64,000 nt of DNA from DATNPH01 sp036703315 (GCA_036703315.1 DATNPH010000118.1:1-64000), one strand, 5' to 3'. Numbered from the stretch's first letter, positions 45,380 to 54,965 are shown. Notes: generated from the letters alone by a model not told the origin. Made by a program: numbers and translations.

Positions 45380-47032
45380 TTACTTATTTACCAGGTAAGG
45401 GGAAGAAATCGGCGGAACTCGACCTGCATTAGCCAGTGCCTGGTAGACGTAAGCCGCCACTTCTGCACGAGTAGCATTTTGGTTGGGGTTGAGCTGACTG
45501 AGTGTTGGGTAGTTCACAACCAGCTTGTTCTTGGTAGCACCAGCAATAGCAGTCAGTGCGTAGCTCGGAATCTGGGAAGCATCAGTGTAAGCCGACAACA
45601 CACTCGTATCCTCAGAGCGTAATTTCAGACCACTCACCAGAGAAACTAATACCTGGACTTTAGGGATACGCTCTTCAGGTCGAAAAACTCGCCCTGGATA
45701 GCCAGAGAGAAAATCGCCCCGGTAGGCTGTTTGGATAGGCTGGTAAGCCCAGTAATTGGAGCGGACATCAACGAAATCACTAATAGGTTTTCCCGGTGTT
45801 GGGGAAAAGGCTTTGGAAATCATCGCGGCAAACTGAGCGCGAGTGACTGGATCGCTAGGGCGAAAGTTTCCATCCGGAAACCCAGCAATCACGTTCAAAC
45901 CAGCCAGTGCTTCAACGTAGGCTTTAGCCCAGTGACCTTGGATATCTCGAAAATTGCCTGCTACTGTCGCCGCCACAAAGTCTACACGACCGGAAATACG
46001 TTTTTGATCAATATCGTTGCCAACCGCAGCTATGGTATTGCTAGTCGTCGTGTTGTAAACATCGAAATTCGCGTTGTTGCGAATGCGATTTTGACCAGGA
46101 CTATCGGCAGTACCCAGATTGGGTTGAGCATTGCTAATCGCCACTACACCATTGCGCTTGTTGCTCTCAATTGTGTTGTTCCGGAGTACGGGAGCAGCAG
46201 TACCCGTGACCACAACGCCATCGTCGTTTTGGGTAATATTGTTTCCAGTAATCGCTGGGGAAGCGTTTTCGCTAACGGAAATGGCAATACCCGTATCCTG
46301 AAATACATTGTTACGGATCTCTCCTTTAGACTGACGGGCAACTGTAACCCCATTCCCCTGGTTCTTGGTGAACACGTTGTCTTCAATTTTAGGGTTACCA
46401 GTACCAGTGACGAAAACCCCTTCCCGCCAACTGTCAGAAAAGGTGTTGTTGCTAATTGTGGGATTGGTCGATTCAACCCACACCCCTGTACCCCGAACAT
46501 TCGGGTTAGTAACCGAGATTCCAGTAATTTGGCTATCTTTTTCAGCTCGAATCGTAATGTTCTGACCGGCAAAGGTGGGACTAGAGTATAAACCTCCACC
46601 AATAATTCCTATCCTCTGACCCTTATTAGATGCCTCTCCTTGCAAAGTGACACCCTCTTTGAGAACAAGGGGAAAGACTTCGCCAGTTTGGCTCGTATAA
46701 CTACCGGGACTCAGTTGAATAATTGTGCCAGATGAGGCTTTCTGGAGTGCATAGCTGATCGTGCGATAAGCACTGGCTTCGCTGCTACCGGCTCCGTCTG
46801 CGTCTGTACCCGTGCTGGGATTGACATAAAGGACTTTGGCACCAACTGGCGTTTGTGCAATCTGTGTTGTTGGCGCTGAGTTTGACCAAGCTGGGAGCGT
46901 TACCGTGCTGCCTCCAAATAGCAGCACAGCGGTGATTAAGGATGCCCGGAGGCTTACTCTACGGGCAGTTTGTTGAGTAAAACTCACACCTGGTTGAAAC
47001 GAAAAATTGTAATGAGAACCCTGGTGCGTCAT
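45380..47032 (-). CDS. Secreted right-handed beta-helix (DUF1565) protein with SLH domains
   Basis: 550 residues. The long basic leader and hydrophobic stretch (SLITAVLLFGGSTVTLPAW) indicate export. Residues 65-330 contain DUF1565 (VNPSTGTDADGAGSSEASAY, IQLSPGSYTSQTGEVFP) and a parallel beta-helix with repeated NPTISNNTFSDS, GNPKIEDNVFTKNQGNG and SPAITGNNITQNDDG turns. Residues 365-545 hold SLH repeats (DIQGHWAKAYVEALAGLNVI, DVRSNYWAYQPIQTAYRGDF). SLH modules tie proteins to peptidoglycan or its secondary polymers. Likely a cell-surface structural or polysaccharide-acting protein. Confidence 0.88.
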   Translation of the reverse strand: MTHQGSHYNFSFQPGVSFTQQTARRVSLRASLITAVLLFGGSTVTLPAWSNSAPTTQIAQTPVGAKVLYVNPSTGTDADGAGSSEASAYRTISYALQKASSGTIIQLSPGSYTSQTGEVFPLVLKEGVTLQGEASNKGQRIGIIGGGLYSSPTFAGQNITIRAEKDSQITGISVTNPNVRGTGVWVESTNPTISNNTFSDSWREGVFVTGTGNPKIEDNVFTKNQGNGVTVARQSKGEIRNNVFQDTGIAISVSENASPAITGNNITQNDDGVVVTGTAAPVLRNNTIESNKRNGVVAISNAQPNLGTADSPGQNRIRNNANFDVYNTTTSNTIAAVGNDIDQKRISGRVDFVAATVAGNFRDIQGHWAKAYVEALAGLNVIAGFPDGNFRPSDPVTRAQFAAMISKAFSPTPGKPISDFVDVRSNYWAYQPIQTAYRGDFLSGYPGRVFRPEERIPKVQVLVSLVSGLKLRSEDTSVLSAYTDASQIPSYALTAIAGATKNKLVVNYPTLSQLNPNQNATRAEVAAYVYQALANAGRVPPISSPYLVNK

Positions 47033-47195
47033 ACACTTGAAGGTTTGTTATCTGTTCTATTTCTGTTTTTTTGCTCTATTAGTGTACGGTGAGGAGACTC
47101 TTGAATCAGGACATCTGGGAAACCAATGCCCAATGTGTAAGTCTCGCTAACGCCCTACATGTAGGCTTTGTTCATTTAAGAGTGATCCAACAAGA

Positions 47196-47212
47196 GCTGA
47201 GGATTACTCAGC
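47196..47212 (-). terminator. Short hairpin downstream of pdhA
   Basis: GCTGAG (47196-47201) and CTCAGC (47207-47212) form a tight stem with a 5-base loop, 17 bp past the pdhA stop. The minus-strand continuation TCTTGTTGG is only partly T-rich, so termination is plausible but not certain. A perfect 12-bp palindrome CCTACATGTAGG lies nearby at 47154-47165. Confidence 0.4.
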
Positions 47213-47228
47213 CCTCGTGGAATGAGGT

Positions 47229-48287
47229 CTAAATATCCTCAGCAAAAATGTAACGGTATAGCTCACTTGGATCAGGTTCGGGACTTGACTCAGCAAACTG
47301 AACCGCATCAGTGATGACATCCTGGATTTTGTGCTCGATCGCTTTGAGTTCTTCTTGGTCTGCCAGATTTTGCTCAATTAGGTAAGCCGCAAGCTTTTTG
47401 ATCGGGTCGCGAGTAAACCAAAAGTCCTTCTCTTCTTTGGAGCGGAGTTCGTCAGGATCAGCTAGAGAGTGACCTCGGAAGCGGTAGGTGAGGGCTTCAA
47501 TCAGGGTTGGCCCTTCTCCTGCACGAGCACGAGCAATAGCCTCCTGAGCCACCGCTCGCACCGCTAAAACATCCATTCCATCCACTTCCACACCAGCCAT
47601 CCCAAATACACTGGCTTTTTTGTAAATCTCTGGCTGGGAAGTCGCCCGTTCATGAGCCATCCCAATTGCCCACTTGTTGTTTTCAACAACAAACAAAATT
47701 GGCAGTTTCCAAAGCGCTGCCATATTCAAAGACTCAAAAAATTGACCGTTATTGCAGGCTCCGTCCCCGAAAAAGCAAGCCGTTACCTGATCGGCATTAG
47801 CATCTCCCAATGCCTCTCGCCGATACTTGGCACTGAAAGCTGCACCTGTGGCAACAGGAATCCCCTCAGCAACAAAGGCATACCCCCCAAGCAGATGATG
47901 TTCTCCGGAGAACATGTGCATCGACCCACCGCGCCCTTTACTACAGCCGGTCTCCTTACCAAACAACTCTGCCATCACCTCTCGTGCCGGAACTCCAGCA
48001 CTCAAGGCATGGACATGGTCTCGATAGGTGCTGCTGACATAATCTTCGTCTTGACGTAACGCCTTGATCACGCCAGTTGACACGGCTTCTTGACCATTGT
48101 AGAGGTGAACAAAACCAAACATTTTGCCTCGATAGTACATCTCGGCGCACTTGTCTTCAAACAAGCGCCCCAGCATCATATCCTCGTACAGGATCAATCC
48201 TTCTTCTTTGGTGAGCTTGGTCTGGTCAACTTTAAACTCGGGTAATGTTCGTTCCTGAACCATGGGTTTGTAGTATCCTTGCAGCAA
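47229..48287 (-). CDS. pdhA: Pyruvate dehydrogenase E1 component alpha subunit
   Basis: 352 residues from ATG 48287; ATG 48263 (MVQERTLPEF) is an alternative start. The family pattern is clear: YRGKMFGFVHLYNGQEAVS, STYRDHVHALSAGV, GRGGSMHMFSGEHHLLGGYA, the thiamine diphosphate motif GDGACNNGQFFESLNMAAL, and YRFRGHSLADPDELR with the regulatory loop. With the beta subunit, E2 and E3 (not in the window), it decarboxylates pyruvate and feeds acetyl-CoA to the TCA branch and lipid synthesis. Single gene, as is usual in cyanobacteria. Confidence 0.96.
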   Translation of the reverse strand: MLQGYYKPMVQERTLPEFKVDQTKLTKEEGLILYEDMMLGRLFEDKCAEMYYRGKMFGFVHLYNGQEAVSTGVIKALRQDEDYVSSTYRDHVHALSAGVPAREVMAELFGKETGCSKGRGGSMHMFSGEHHLLGGYAFVAEGIPVATGAAFSAKYRREALGDANADQVTACFFGDGACNNGQFFESLNMAALWKLPILFVVENNKWAIGMAHERATSQPEIYKKASVFGMAGVEVDGMDVLAVRAVAQEAIARARAGEGPTLIEALTYRFRGHSLADPDELRSKEEKDFWFTRDPIKKLAAYLIEQNLADQEELKAIEHKIQDVITDAVQFAESSPEPDPSELYRYIFAEDI

Positions 48288-48583
48288 CTCTAAAATTAAT
48301 ATTGTCTCAACATTTATTCAGCTTTTTTAACAAAAAGAGATGTTGAGCCAAACAGACTTGAGTAAAAATAACACCACTGGTTTAAAATCAAACTGTCTCA
48401 TATAGCGGGATAATCTGCCGGGATTGCTAAAATTACTACATCAATTTAGCAACTCGATCCAAGCGACTGGACTAGAGAGCTTGTGCCAATCGGTGACAGT
48501 TCAAAGGCTACAGTACGTTTTTTGAGAACGCTATTGGCTACTATAGGTTAACTCAGAAGCTTTCATCGCTAGGGAAGTGAACC

Positions 48584-50983
48584 GTGCGAATTCCGCTCGA
48601 TTACTACCGAATATTAGGACTGCCGATTCAGGCTACGGCTGAACAGCTCAGTCAGGCTTATCGCGATCGTGCCATGCAATTGCCACGTCGTGAGTACAGC
48701 GAAGCTGCCATCAAGTCTCGAAAAGAACTCCTGGACGAAGCCTACGCGGTTCTCTCGGATCCAGAACAGCGCTCTGCCTACGATGCTAGTTTTCTTACTA
48801 CCACTTACGAGCAGGATTCAGACAAGCAGCTAGCGCTGGGAAGTGCTATTAAAAGCGAGGCAACAGATGCTCTCGATCCCCATACTCCCAGCATCGACAT
48901 CAAAAGCGAGCAACTTATTGGTGCAGTACTGATACTGCAAGAACTGGGAGAATACGAACTCGTACTGAAACTGAGTCAACCTTTTCTAGGCGTGCGTGAC
49001 AGTATTAGTCTAGATAAGGGTCGCTTGGGAGACCCCCAACTGGTTCGACCAGACATTGTTTTAACCCTGGCACTGGCTTGTTTGGAACTCGGTCGAGAGC
49101 AATGGCAGCAAGGTCAGTATGAAAATGCCGCCACATCCTTGGAAACGGGTCAAGAAATACTTCTGCGAGAGGGCTTATTCCCCTCAGTACGAGGAGAAAT
49201 CCAGGCAGATCTCTACAAGCTACGACCCTACCGCGTCCTAGAATTATTGGCGCTACCGGAAGAAAATCTGGCTGAACGGCGTAATGGTATACGCCTATTG
49301 CAAGAAATGCTCCAGGAGCGAATGGGCATTGATGGTACAGGTGATGACCAATCGGGATTAAGTATTGATGATTTTCTGCGGTTTATTCAGCAATTGCGTG
49401 GATATCTAACGGCAGCTGAACAGCAAACTTTATTTGAAACAGAAGCGCGACGGCCCTCAGCGGTTGCGACATACCTAGCTGTATACGCTCTGTTGGCAAG
49501 GGGATTTGCTCAAAGACAACCGGCATTAATTGCGCGTGCTAAGCAAATGCTGATGCGCTTAGGTAGACGGCAGGATGTTCATCTTGAACAAGCGGTATGT
49601 GCTCTGCTGTTAGGTCAAACGGAAGAAGCTAGTCGCGCCTTGGAGCTTAGCCAAGAGTACGAACCTCTGGCCTTCATTCGCGAACATTCTCAGGGTGCCC
49701 CAGACTTACTGCCTGGATTGTGCCTTTATGGAGAGCGTTGGCTGCAAAAGTCAGTGTTTCCTCACTTCCGAGACTTAGCTAATCAGAAGGTATCTTTGAA
49801 GGAATACTTTGCTGATGAGCAGGTGCAGACATATTTAGAAAATCTGTCAGACTCACCAGAGGAAATTAGCAACGAGTGGACAGCGGTGCAGTCCCAGCAG
49901 GATACACCCTACGCGACAACTGTACCGTCTAGAAGCATTAGAGAACACTCTGTGTTTCCTCGCTCTGATTCCCGTCAGGTTTCAGAAAACACTGGCAGAC
50001 CATTGCATGATGAGCAACAGCCAGTCGGTACGGTTCTACAGTACTCTGGAGGTGAACAGGCAGTGGCTGAGTCGCAGTGGGGCGTTGAACGAGAGCCTGC
50101 TGTTGTCACAACCAGTCGATTAGCAGCATTGGGAGATAGTGGCGATCGCTCCCCTACCTCTGGCGTCTCCACCCTACCCTCAACTCAACCGATTTTCCAA
50201 ACGTCATCTGCCGGAGACTCAACCGTTACAGGTTTACCTCGGGAGTCTTCTTCAAAGTCGTCACGCCGACAGCGTCCATCAAAAGGCGGCTCTAGTAAGG
50301 CGGATTCTTCAGCAAATACGTCATCGGGTGGACGGAAAAACGTTGAGCCGCTACCAAATAGTCGTATTCAACGTTTGCCTGAGAAGTCAAAGTCTTCAAC
50401 CAAAGGCAGACGCCTAATATTTCTCACCATTGCTGGTTTGATAGGCATAGTAATCCTGGGTTGGGTGGCGACGAAAGCCTTGAGTTGGCTACAGAATCTC
50501 AACGCTCCAGCACTAGAGGGAGAGCAGCCGCTTGTGCAGTTAGCGCAGCCTCCGGTACCAATTCCTGACCCTGGTAGCCAAATGAAGGCTCCAACCGGAC
50601 CTTTGACTCCGGAGACGGCTCAGCAAGTAGTTCAAGCTTGGCTAGCGTCTAAGGCTCTTGCTTTCGGTCCAAACCATCAAGTTGATCAACTAGGGCAAAT
50701 TTTAGCGGATCCAGCGTTGTCTCGCTCACGGCAAAGCGTTGACGGGGACAAGCAAAACAGCGCGTACTGGCAGTACAAGCACGCCGTTGAGATAATCTCG
50801 GCTAAAACAAGTGCTACTAACCCAGATCGAGCCACGGTAGACGCTGCCGTGAAGGAAGATGCACAGTACTATCAAGGTGGTCAACTGGATCAAACTACTT
50901 CCTACAACAAAACCCTGAGAGTTCAGTATGAGTTGATCCGCAAAGACGGCCGATGGTTGATTAGAGATATGGCTGTTCAGTAA
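48584..50983 (+). CDS. ftn2: Cell division protein Ftn2/ZipN (ARC6-like)
   Basis: 799 residues from GTG 48584, with AGGGAAG as ribosome-binding site. The N-terminal J-like domain (DYYRILGLPIQATAEQLSQA, RKELLDEAYAVLSDPEQR) is followed by a helical region to about 415. A disordered Ser-rich linker (420-600) precedes one membrane helix (RLIFLTIAGLIGIVILGWVA, about 607-630). The C-terminal IMS/DUF4101 domain is at about 680-797 (AQQVVQAWLASKALAFG, YWQYKHAVEIIS, LIRKDGRWLIRDMAV). This is the Ftn2/ZipN/ARC6 architecture that anchors the FtsZ ring at the cytosolic membrane face. It is a core division factor in cyanobacteria. Confidence 0.94.
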   Translation: MRIPLDYYRILGLPIQATAEQLSQAYRDRAMQLPRREYSEAAIKSRKELLDEAYAVLSDPEQRSAYDASFLTTTYEQDSDKQLALGSAIKSEATDALDPHTPSIDIKSEQLIGAVLILQELGEYELVLKLSQPFLGVRDSISLDKGRLGDPQLVRPDIVLTLALACLELGREQWQQGQYENAATSLETGQEILLREGLFPSVRGEIQADLYKLRPYRVLELLALPEENLAERRNGIRLLQEMLQERMGIDGTGDDQSGLSIDDFLRFIQQLRGYLTAAEQQTLFETEARRPSAVATYLAVYALLARGFAQRQPALIARAKQMLMRLGRRQDVHLEQAVCALLLGQTEEASRALELSQEYEPLAFIREHSQGAPDLLPGLCLYGERWLQKSVFPHFRDLANQKVSLKEYFADEQVQTYLENLSDSPEEISNEWTAVQSQQDTPYATTVPSRSIREHSVFPRSDSRQVSENTGRPLHDEQQPVGTVLQYSGGEQAVAESQWGVEREPAVVTTSRLAALGDSGDRSPTSGVSTLPSTQPIFQTSSAGDSTVTGLPRESSSKSSRRQRPSKGGSSKADSSANTSSGGRKNVEPLPNSRIQRLPEKSKSSTKGRRLIFLTIAGLIGIVILGWVATKALSWLQNLNAPALEGEQPLVQLAQPPVPIPDPGSQMKAPTGPLTPETAQQVVQAWLASKALAFGPNHQVDQLGQILADPALSRSRQSVDGDKQNSAYWQYKHAVEIISAKTSATNPDRATVDAAVKEDAQYYQGGQLDQTTSYNKTLRVQYELIRKDGRWLIRDMAVQ

Positions 50984-51007
50984 GAGTGTCAACTGAAAGC
51001 TGAAGTT

Positions 51008-51201
51008 AAAGGATGAAGTATGAAGTGCCTTTCCCATCAATTAAGTAAAGGGGATTGAAATAAGGACGTAGCGATTGCTCATCGGCTTACACGTCTTCAC
51101 TCTCATCTCTGGCTCTCCAATTGGATGTTTATTCGTCTGTCCCAAAAATTTATTTAGGGGATTGAAACTAGAGCTAAAAAACTTTTCATACTTCATCCTT
51201 T
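51008..51201. repeat. Inverted-repeat-bounded element with two CRISPR-repeat-like motifs
   Basis: AAAGGATGAAGTATG (51008-51022) and CATACTTCATCCTTT (51187-51201) are perfect inverse complements bounding 194 bp. Inside, two degenerate copies of one motif end in GGGGATTGAAA (51050-51060 and 51157-51167), each preceded by CCCA-n2-AATT-like sequence. Many cyanobacterial CRISPR repeats end in GGGGATTGAAAC. The copies are 79 bp apart, more than one normal spacer, and no cas genes are near. It may be an eroded array or an unrelated repeat. Confidence 0.45.
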
Positions 51202-51621
51202 TTCCTTTTTTGGTCACTAGCCATTAACCTAATTTTGGATTTTAGATTGCCGATTTTGGACTATAAGCTTGTTAGTCGGTTGGCAATCGCTAGTTTCATC
51301 TATGGAATAAATCCCGAATCTGACATCCCATCTTACTGATAATTCCCCTTTTGCTTGCTGTGTCTGGTCAATCTTGATTGTTAACTCAAGAAGGGGATTA
51401 GGGAGCCATTCCGTTTTGAAAGGGAAAAGGTTGCTCCGAGATTCTGGTAAAAATGCCTCCTTGTCTTCCTTGTCTCCCTTATTCTTCTTCCACTCCTCAC
51501 TCCCTGCCGAAGTACTTGGGCAGATTTGTCATGAAGTCTTGACTTTTTCTAGAAGCCAGGATCAAAGCAGATCAATCGTTAATCGTTAAAGCTTGATAAA
51601 TTTTGATCCCAGTTATCTAAT

Positions 51622-51643
51622 AATGTCATGGTTTCATGACATT
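51622..51643. other. Perfect hairpin/palindrome AATGTCATG-GTTT-CATGACATT
   Basis: A 9-bp perfect inverted repeat with a 4-base spacer in the gap before the DUF4912 gene. It has no following T tract, so an operator-like role or RNA hairpin is more likely than a terminator. Confidence 0.55.
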
Positions 51644-51870
51644 GTGATCCCCAATTTGCCTATAAATTCGTCAAACCACGATAATTCGGCTCATCAGCCC
51701 CTTGACCCCGACCCAGGCTTTTCTGTTACATAAACTATGTAAGGCGATCCCGAAGAAATACTGATTTTTAGTAGTTCTGAGATCATCGACGGCTGGCTTG
51801 ACCCTAAGTATCTGTATGAATGATGAATCACCTGTTGCGATCGCACTGTTTGTCTCCTAGGAAGGTACCG

Positions 51871-52029
51871 ATGACGCTAAATAGCATCAGGCTGGACTAC
51901 GTCCCCGTTGCTCCCGTTCTAGGTGCTGCGCTAGCGCAAGTCTTAGTGCAGCAGCGACAAGCATCTGTTAGCGCGAAGCAGCAAAGCGCAAATTGCAGAC
52001 TGGGAATTTTAATCAAAACCGATGAATAA
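51871..52029 (+). CDS. Possible small protein, 52 residues
   Basis: ATG 51871 follows AGGAAGGT at a reasonable spacing. The product reads MTLNSIRLDYVPVAPVLGAA then LAQVLVQQRQASVSAKQQ, a short hydrophobic segment and a polar helix. The DNA contains repeated GCG/GCAA words that could produce such a frame by chance. I recognise no family. Weakly supported. Confidence 0.25.
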   Translation: MTLNSIRLDYVPVAPVLGAALAQVLVQQRQASVSAKQQSANCRLGILIKTDE

Positions 52030-52141
52030 CTAAAGCTGAGAAGTGAGACACTTTCAGCGTTTAAATAAGTTGGCTGACGACCAAAATCGTCGATTCATCA
52101 GGAGAGATGTACCTGCCGTCTAACTATAGGAGAGCATACTC

Positions 52142-53386
52142 ATGGCAAAAGAACGCCCACCCCTAGAAGAGATGACCTTGCGGCAATTACGGAGAGTTGC
52201 TAGTGAATATGGCATCTCTCGTTACAGCCGGATGCGCAAGTCGCAGTTGTTGGCAGAAATTCAAAAGATTCAACGCACAAAAATATCTATCAATCCATCT
52301 CGCAGCGTGGAGGCACAACCAGAAGTGGAAGCATCAAAGTTTGAATTAGGTCAAGAGGATCGTACTGGCGGCACCCTGGCATCTGTCGATGAGGGGTTAG
52401 GGGATTTACCAGGGGGCTATGGTGAAAGCCGAGTTGTTCTGATGCCCCGTGACCCGCAATGGTCTTATGCGTATTGGGATATTCCAAACGATCATAAAGA
52501 AGATCTTCGGCGTCAGGGAGGACAACAGCTGGCGCTACGGATTTATGATGTTACCGATATCAGCCTAGAGTACCAAAGCCCTCATAGTATTCAAGAATAT
52601 CCTTGCGACGAGCTAGCACGGGAATGGTACTTGCCGATGCCAGTGAGCGATCGCGACTACGTTGTAGATATTGGCTATCGCTGTGCTGATGGTCGCTGGC
52701 TGGTTCTAGCTCGTTCCGCACCAGTACGTGTTCCTCCTGTCTATCCCTCTGACTGGATTGAAGACCAATTCATCACCCTTAACTGGGAGGAAGACCTGCG
52801 TGGTAAAACCGTTTATCAGCTGGTTCCCCCCAGCAAGCGAGTCGCAGCAGCAACAGGAGTCAGCGCCGAGACTGGCAATCCCATCTACGATGAAATCTTT
52901 GGCATGGCAAAATCTGCCGAAGCTCAGCGAGTTGCTGGTTCTTTGTACGGTTCCATGCAGCAAGTTCCGGTTCATGAGCAAGCCATCAGTTCCTATGTCT
53001 TTCCCTCTGGAGTCGGCATGTGGGCTGTACCTACTGTGTCAGGTTTGACCATGTCTGGTGTTGGCATGTCCGGTGTTGGCTTCTCCGCTTCTGCGGTGCC
53101 GATGCGTCCTCGCCAGTTCTGGCTGGTTGCAGATGCTGAATTGATTGTCTACGGTGCTACCGAGCCTGATGCGACTGTGACAATTGGAGGTCGTCCCATC
53201 AAGTTAAATCCCGATGGTACCTTCCGCTTCCAGATGTCCTTCCAGGATGGTCTGATTGACTACCCAATCATGGCAGTGGCAGTCGATGGTGAGCAGACTC
53301 GCTCAATTCACATGAAATTCAATCGTGAGACGCCATCGCGCAACACCAATACCAAAGACGAAGCTGTTCTGGAATGGCTCCCCTAA
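52142..53386 (+). CDS. DUF4912 protein with N-terminal Rho_N/SAP-like motif
   Basis: 414 residues. Residues 8-42 (LEEMTLRQLRRVASEYGI, RMRKSQLLAEIQK) form a Rho N-terminal/SAP-type helix pair that usually binds nucleic acid. DUF4912 spans about 95-210 (VVLMPRDPQWSYAYWDIPND, REWYLPMPVSDRDYVVDIGY), with more at 320-390 (QFWLVADAELIVYGATEPDA, TFRFQMSFQDGLIDYPIMAV). A Gly/Met-rich linker (GVGMSGVGF) lies between. Function unknown. An intrinsic terminator follows directly. Confidence 0.87.
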   Translation: MAKERPPLEEMTLRQLRRVASEYGISRYSRMRKSQLLAEIQKIQRTKISINPSRSVEAQPEVEASKFELGQEDRTGGTLASVDEGLGDLPGGYGESRVVLMPRDPQWSYAYWDIPNDHKEDLRRQGGQQLALRIYDVTDISLEYQSPHSIQEYPCDELAREWYLPMPVSDRDYVVDIGYRCADGRWLVLARSAPVRVPPVYPSDWIEDQFITLNWEEDLRGKTVYQLVPPSKRVAAATGVSAETGNPIYDEIFGMAKSAEAQRVAGSLYGSMQQVPVHEQAISSYVFPSGVGMWAVPTVSGLTMSGVGMSGVGFSASAVPMRPRQFWLVADAELIVYGATEPDATVTIGGRPIKLNPDGTFRFQMSFQDGLIDYPIMAVAVDGEQTRSIHMKFNRETPSRNTNTKDEAVLEWLP

Positions 53387-53440
53387 AGGATGAATGGTGA
53401 ACTGTAGTTGTAGTTAACACCCTTTCATACTTCATCCTTT
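53385..53440. repeat. Inverted pair AAAGGATGAA/TTCATCCTTT at the DUF4912 stop
   Basis: AAAGGATGAA (53385-53394), overlapping the stop codon, is complementary to TTCATCCTTT (53431-53440). Third instance of the repeat family seen at 24587 and 51008, here closest together. Confidence 0.6.
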
Positions 53441-53462
53441 ATCCTTTACACTTCAAAGCATC

Positions 53463-53492
53463 TCCCCCGACAATAAACCGGGGGATTTTTTT
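53463..53492 (+). terminator. Intrinsic terminator of the DUF4912 gene
   Basis: TCCCCCG (53463-53469) and CGGGGGA (53479-53485) form a 7-bp GC-rich stem, followed by seven T (53486-53492). It ends 10 bp before the next gene's ATG, so that gene needs a promoter overlapping this region or readthrough. Confidence 0.88.
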
Positions 53493-53502
53493 CGCAAGAA
53501 CT

Positions 53503-54072
53503 ATGAAATCCAAAGAAATTACCGATAAACTGACAGAACTATTTGGTGCAACCGTTGTTCAGGCAACACAACCAGATGCGTGGGAGGTAGAGCTACCTAA
53601 TCTACGGCTGTTGGTACTACTCTCGACAGACCAGTCGTGGCTACGAGTACTGATTCCGATCACATCGGCTCAAGAAGCTGAGCCATTCCTTGAACAACTA
53701 CTAGAAGCTAATTTTGATGAGACTCAGGAAACCCGTTATGCTCTAAATCAAAATGTCCTTTGGGGCGTTTTCCAACATAACAGTGAGACGCTTGACCCTG
53801 AAGATTTCTCAGCCGCGATCGCACGACTGATATCTCTACGTCAACAAGGTTTATCCAACAGCTTCAACCAAGTCGTTGATAGCCGTATTCGTCAAATTAT
53901 TCAGGTAGCAAAACAGCAAGGGCAATCTCTTGAGGCAACCCTCCAAACTCTAGATCGGTTCTATCGAGAAGGATTATTAGGTGACCTAGAGCAAGGGGCA
54001 GAATCTCGTGAGCAAGTGCTGACGGCATGGCAGCGTCAGCTAGAAAGGCTTTGGCCACAGGTAGAACCATAA
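53503..54072 (+). CDS. Conserved-looking cytosolic protein of unknown function
   Basis: 189 residues, no membrane segment. The N-terminal half (MKSKEITDKLTELFG, WEVELPNLRLLVLLSTDQSW, RVLIPITSAQEAEPFLEQLL, ALNQNVLWGVFQHNSETL) resembles the fold of YbjN or type III chaperone-like proteins seen in many cyanobacterial hypotheticals. The C-terminal half is helical (FNQVVDSRIRQIIQVAKQQG, LDRFYREGLLGDL). The start immediately follows the terminator of the upstream gene. Function unknown. Confidence 0.75.
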   Translation: MKSKEITDKLTELFGATVVQATQPDAWEVELPNLRLLVLLSTDQSWLRVLIPITSAQEAEPFLEQLLEANFDETQETRYALNQNVLWGVFQHNSETLDPEDFSAAIARLISLRQQGLSNSFNQVVDSRIRQIIQVAKQQGQSLEATLQTLDRFYREGLLGDLEQGAESREQVLTAWQRQLERLWPQVEP

Positions 54073-54965
54073 GCTAAAGATGATTGCCAAGGCACAATTA
54101 GCTGCACAAGGCTCTTATTCCTAATATGAGTTTCCTTTTGCCAGGCCATACATTATGTTGACATGGGCAAGAGGTTTGAGGCGAGAGCTAAGAAAAATCA
54201 ACTGATCTGTAACATTTACGAAGAGAAATAGTATAAGCCGATCAGCAAGTTTATATTTTTAATTAGGAATTGTTAGCGTCAAAATGAGACAATAACAACA
54301 TTATTTGTTTTAGGGCATAAGTTAGGGTCATTGAAGCCAAATAAAGAGGAACAAAACCGCCGTATAAATGTCTTTATAAGACTACTCGTACTCTTAATTA
54401 GTTGGAAATTCTTAAGTTTTTAGATACTGGATGAACCCACGATAGTCTACAATAAAAACTTGCAAAAGCTGGGCAGCATTCTCCCTAAACTATTTGAAGG
54501 AGCAAGCCTGATTGATTCAATGATTTGTCAAGCTTTTGCCGATATATCATAAACACTTATTTACTGGGGCTTTGAAAATTGTAAGCTCCCAAATAGAGAA
54601 AAATGGGATTTTGAAGTTTAAGAAGTTTACCCAATTAACAGACTAACATCGAGCTGTAATAGATGAATCCCGTGATAATGCCGACTGGCAGAACCTAGAG
54701 TTCTACAAGCTTATAGCTGTGGAAGTGTTAAGTCACTAATTTGGTTCTACCGTAGCACACTCCTGTTTGGAGAAAGTAAAACGTGATCAATTTGTTGTAA
54801 TTCGAGTGGGTTAAGAAGGATACCTAATCAGCTATAACCATGAAAGATCAAAATTTTAGCTTCTGTTAGTAATCCGGGCTAAGCTTTTTGGAGCATTCAC
54901 TCGCTTACTAGTGGTTGTCCCCTGCCGTCTGTAACCAAATCGACCCAAGGAGAATAAGAGACCCG
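54073..54965. other. 893-bp intergenic region
   Basis: AT-rich, no supported gene on either strand and no strong hairpin noticed. The last 20 bp hold AAGGAG, the ribosome-binding site of the outer-membrane transporter gene. A TTG at 54915 in the same frame is a less likely start. Confidence 0.4.

Noticed and set aside
45731..46591. 286-codon plus-strand frame opposite the SLH protein
   Set aside because: Antisense shadow of a repetitive beta-helix coding region. The minus-strand protein has clear domains and the plus-strand product has none.
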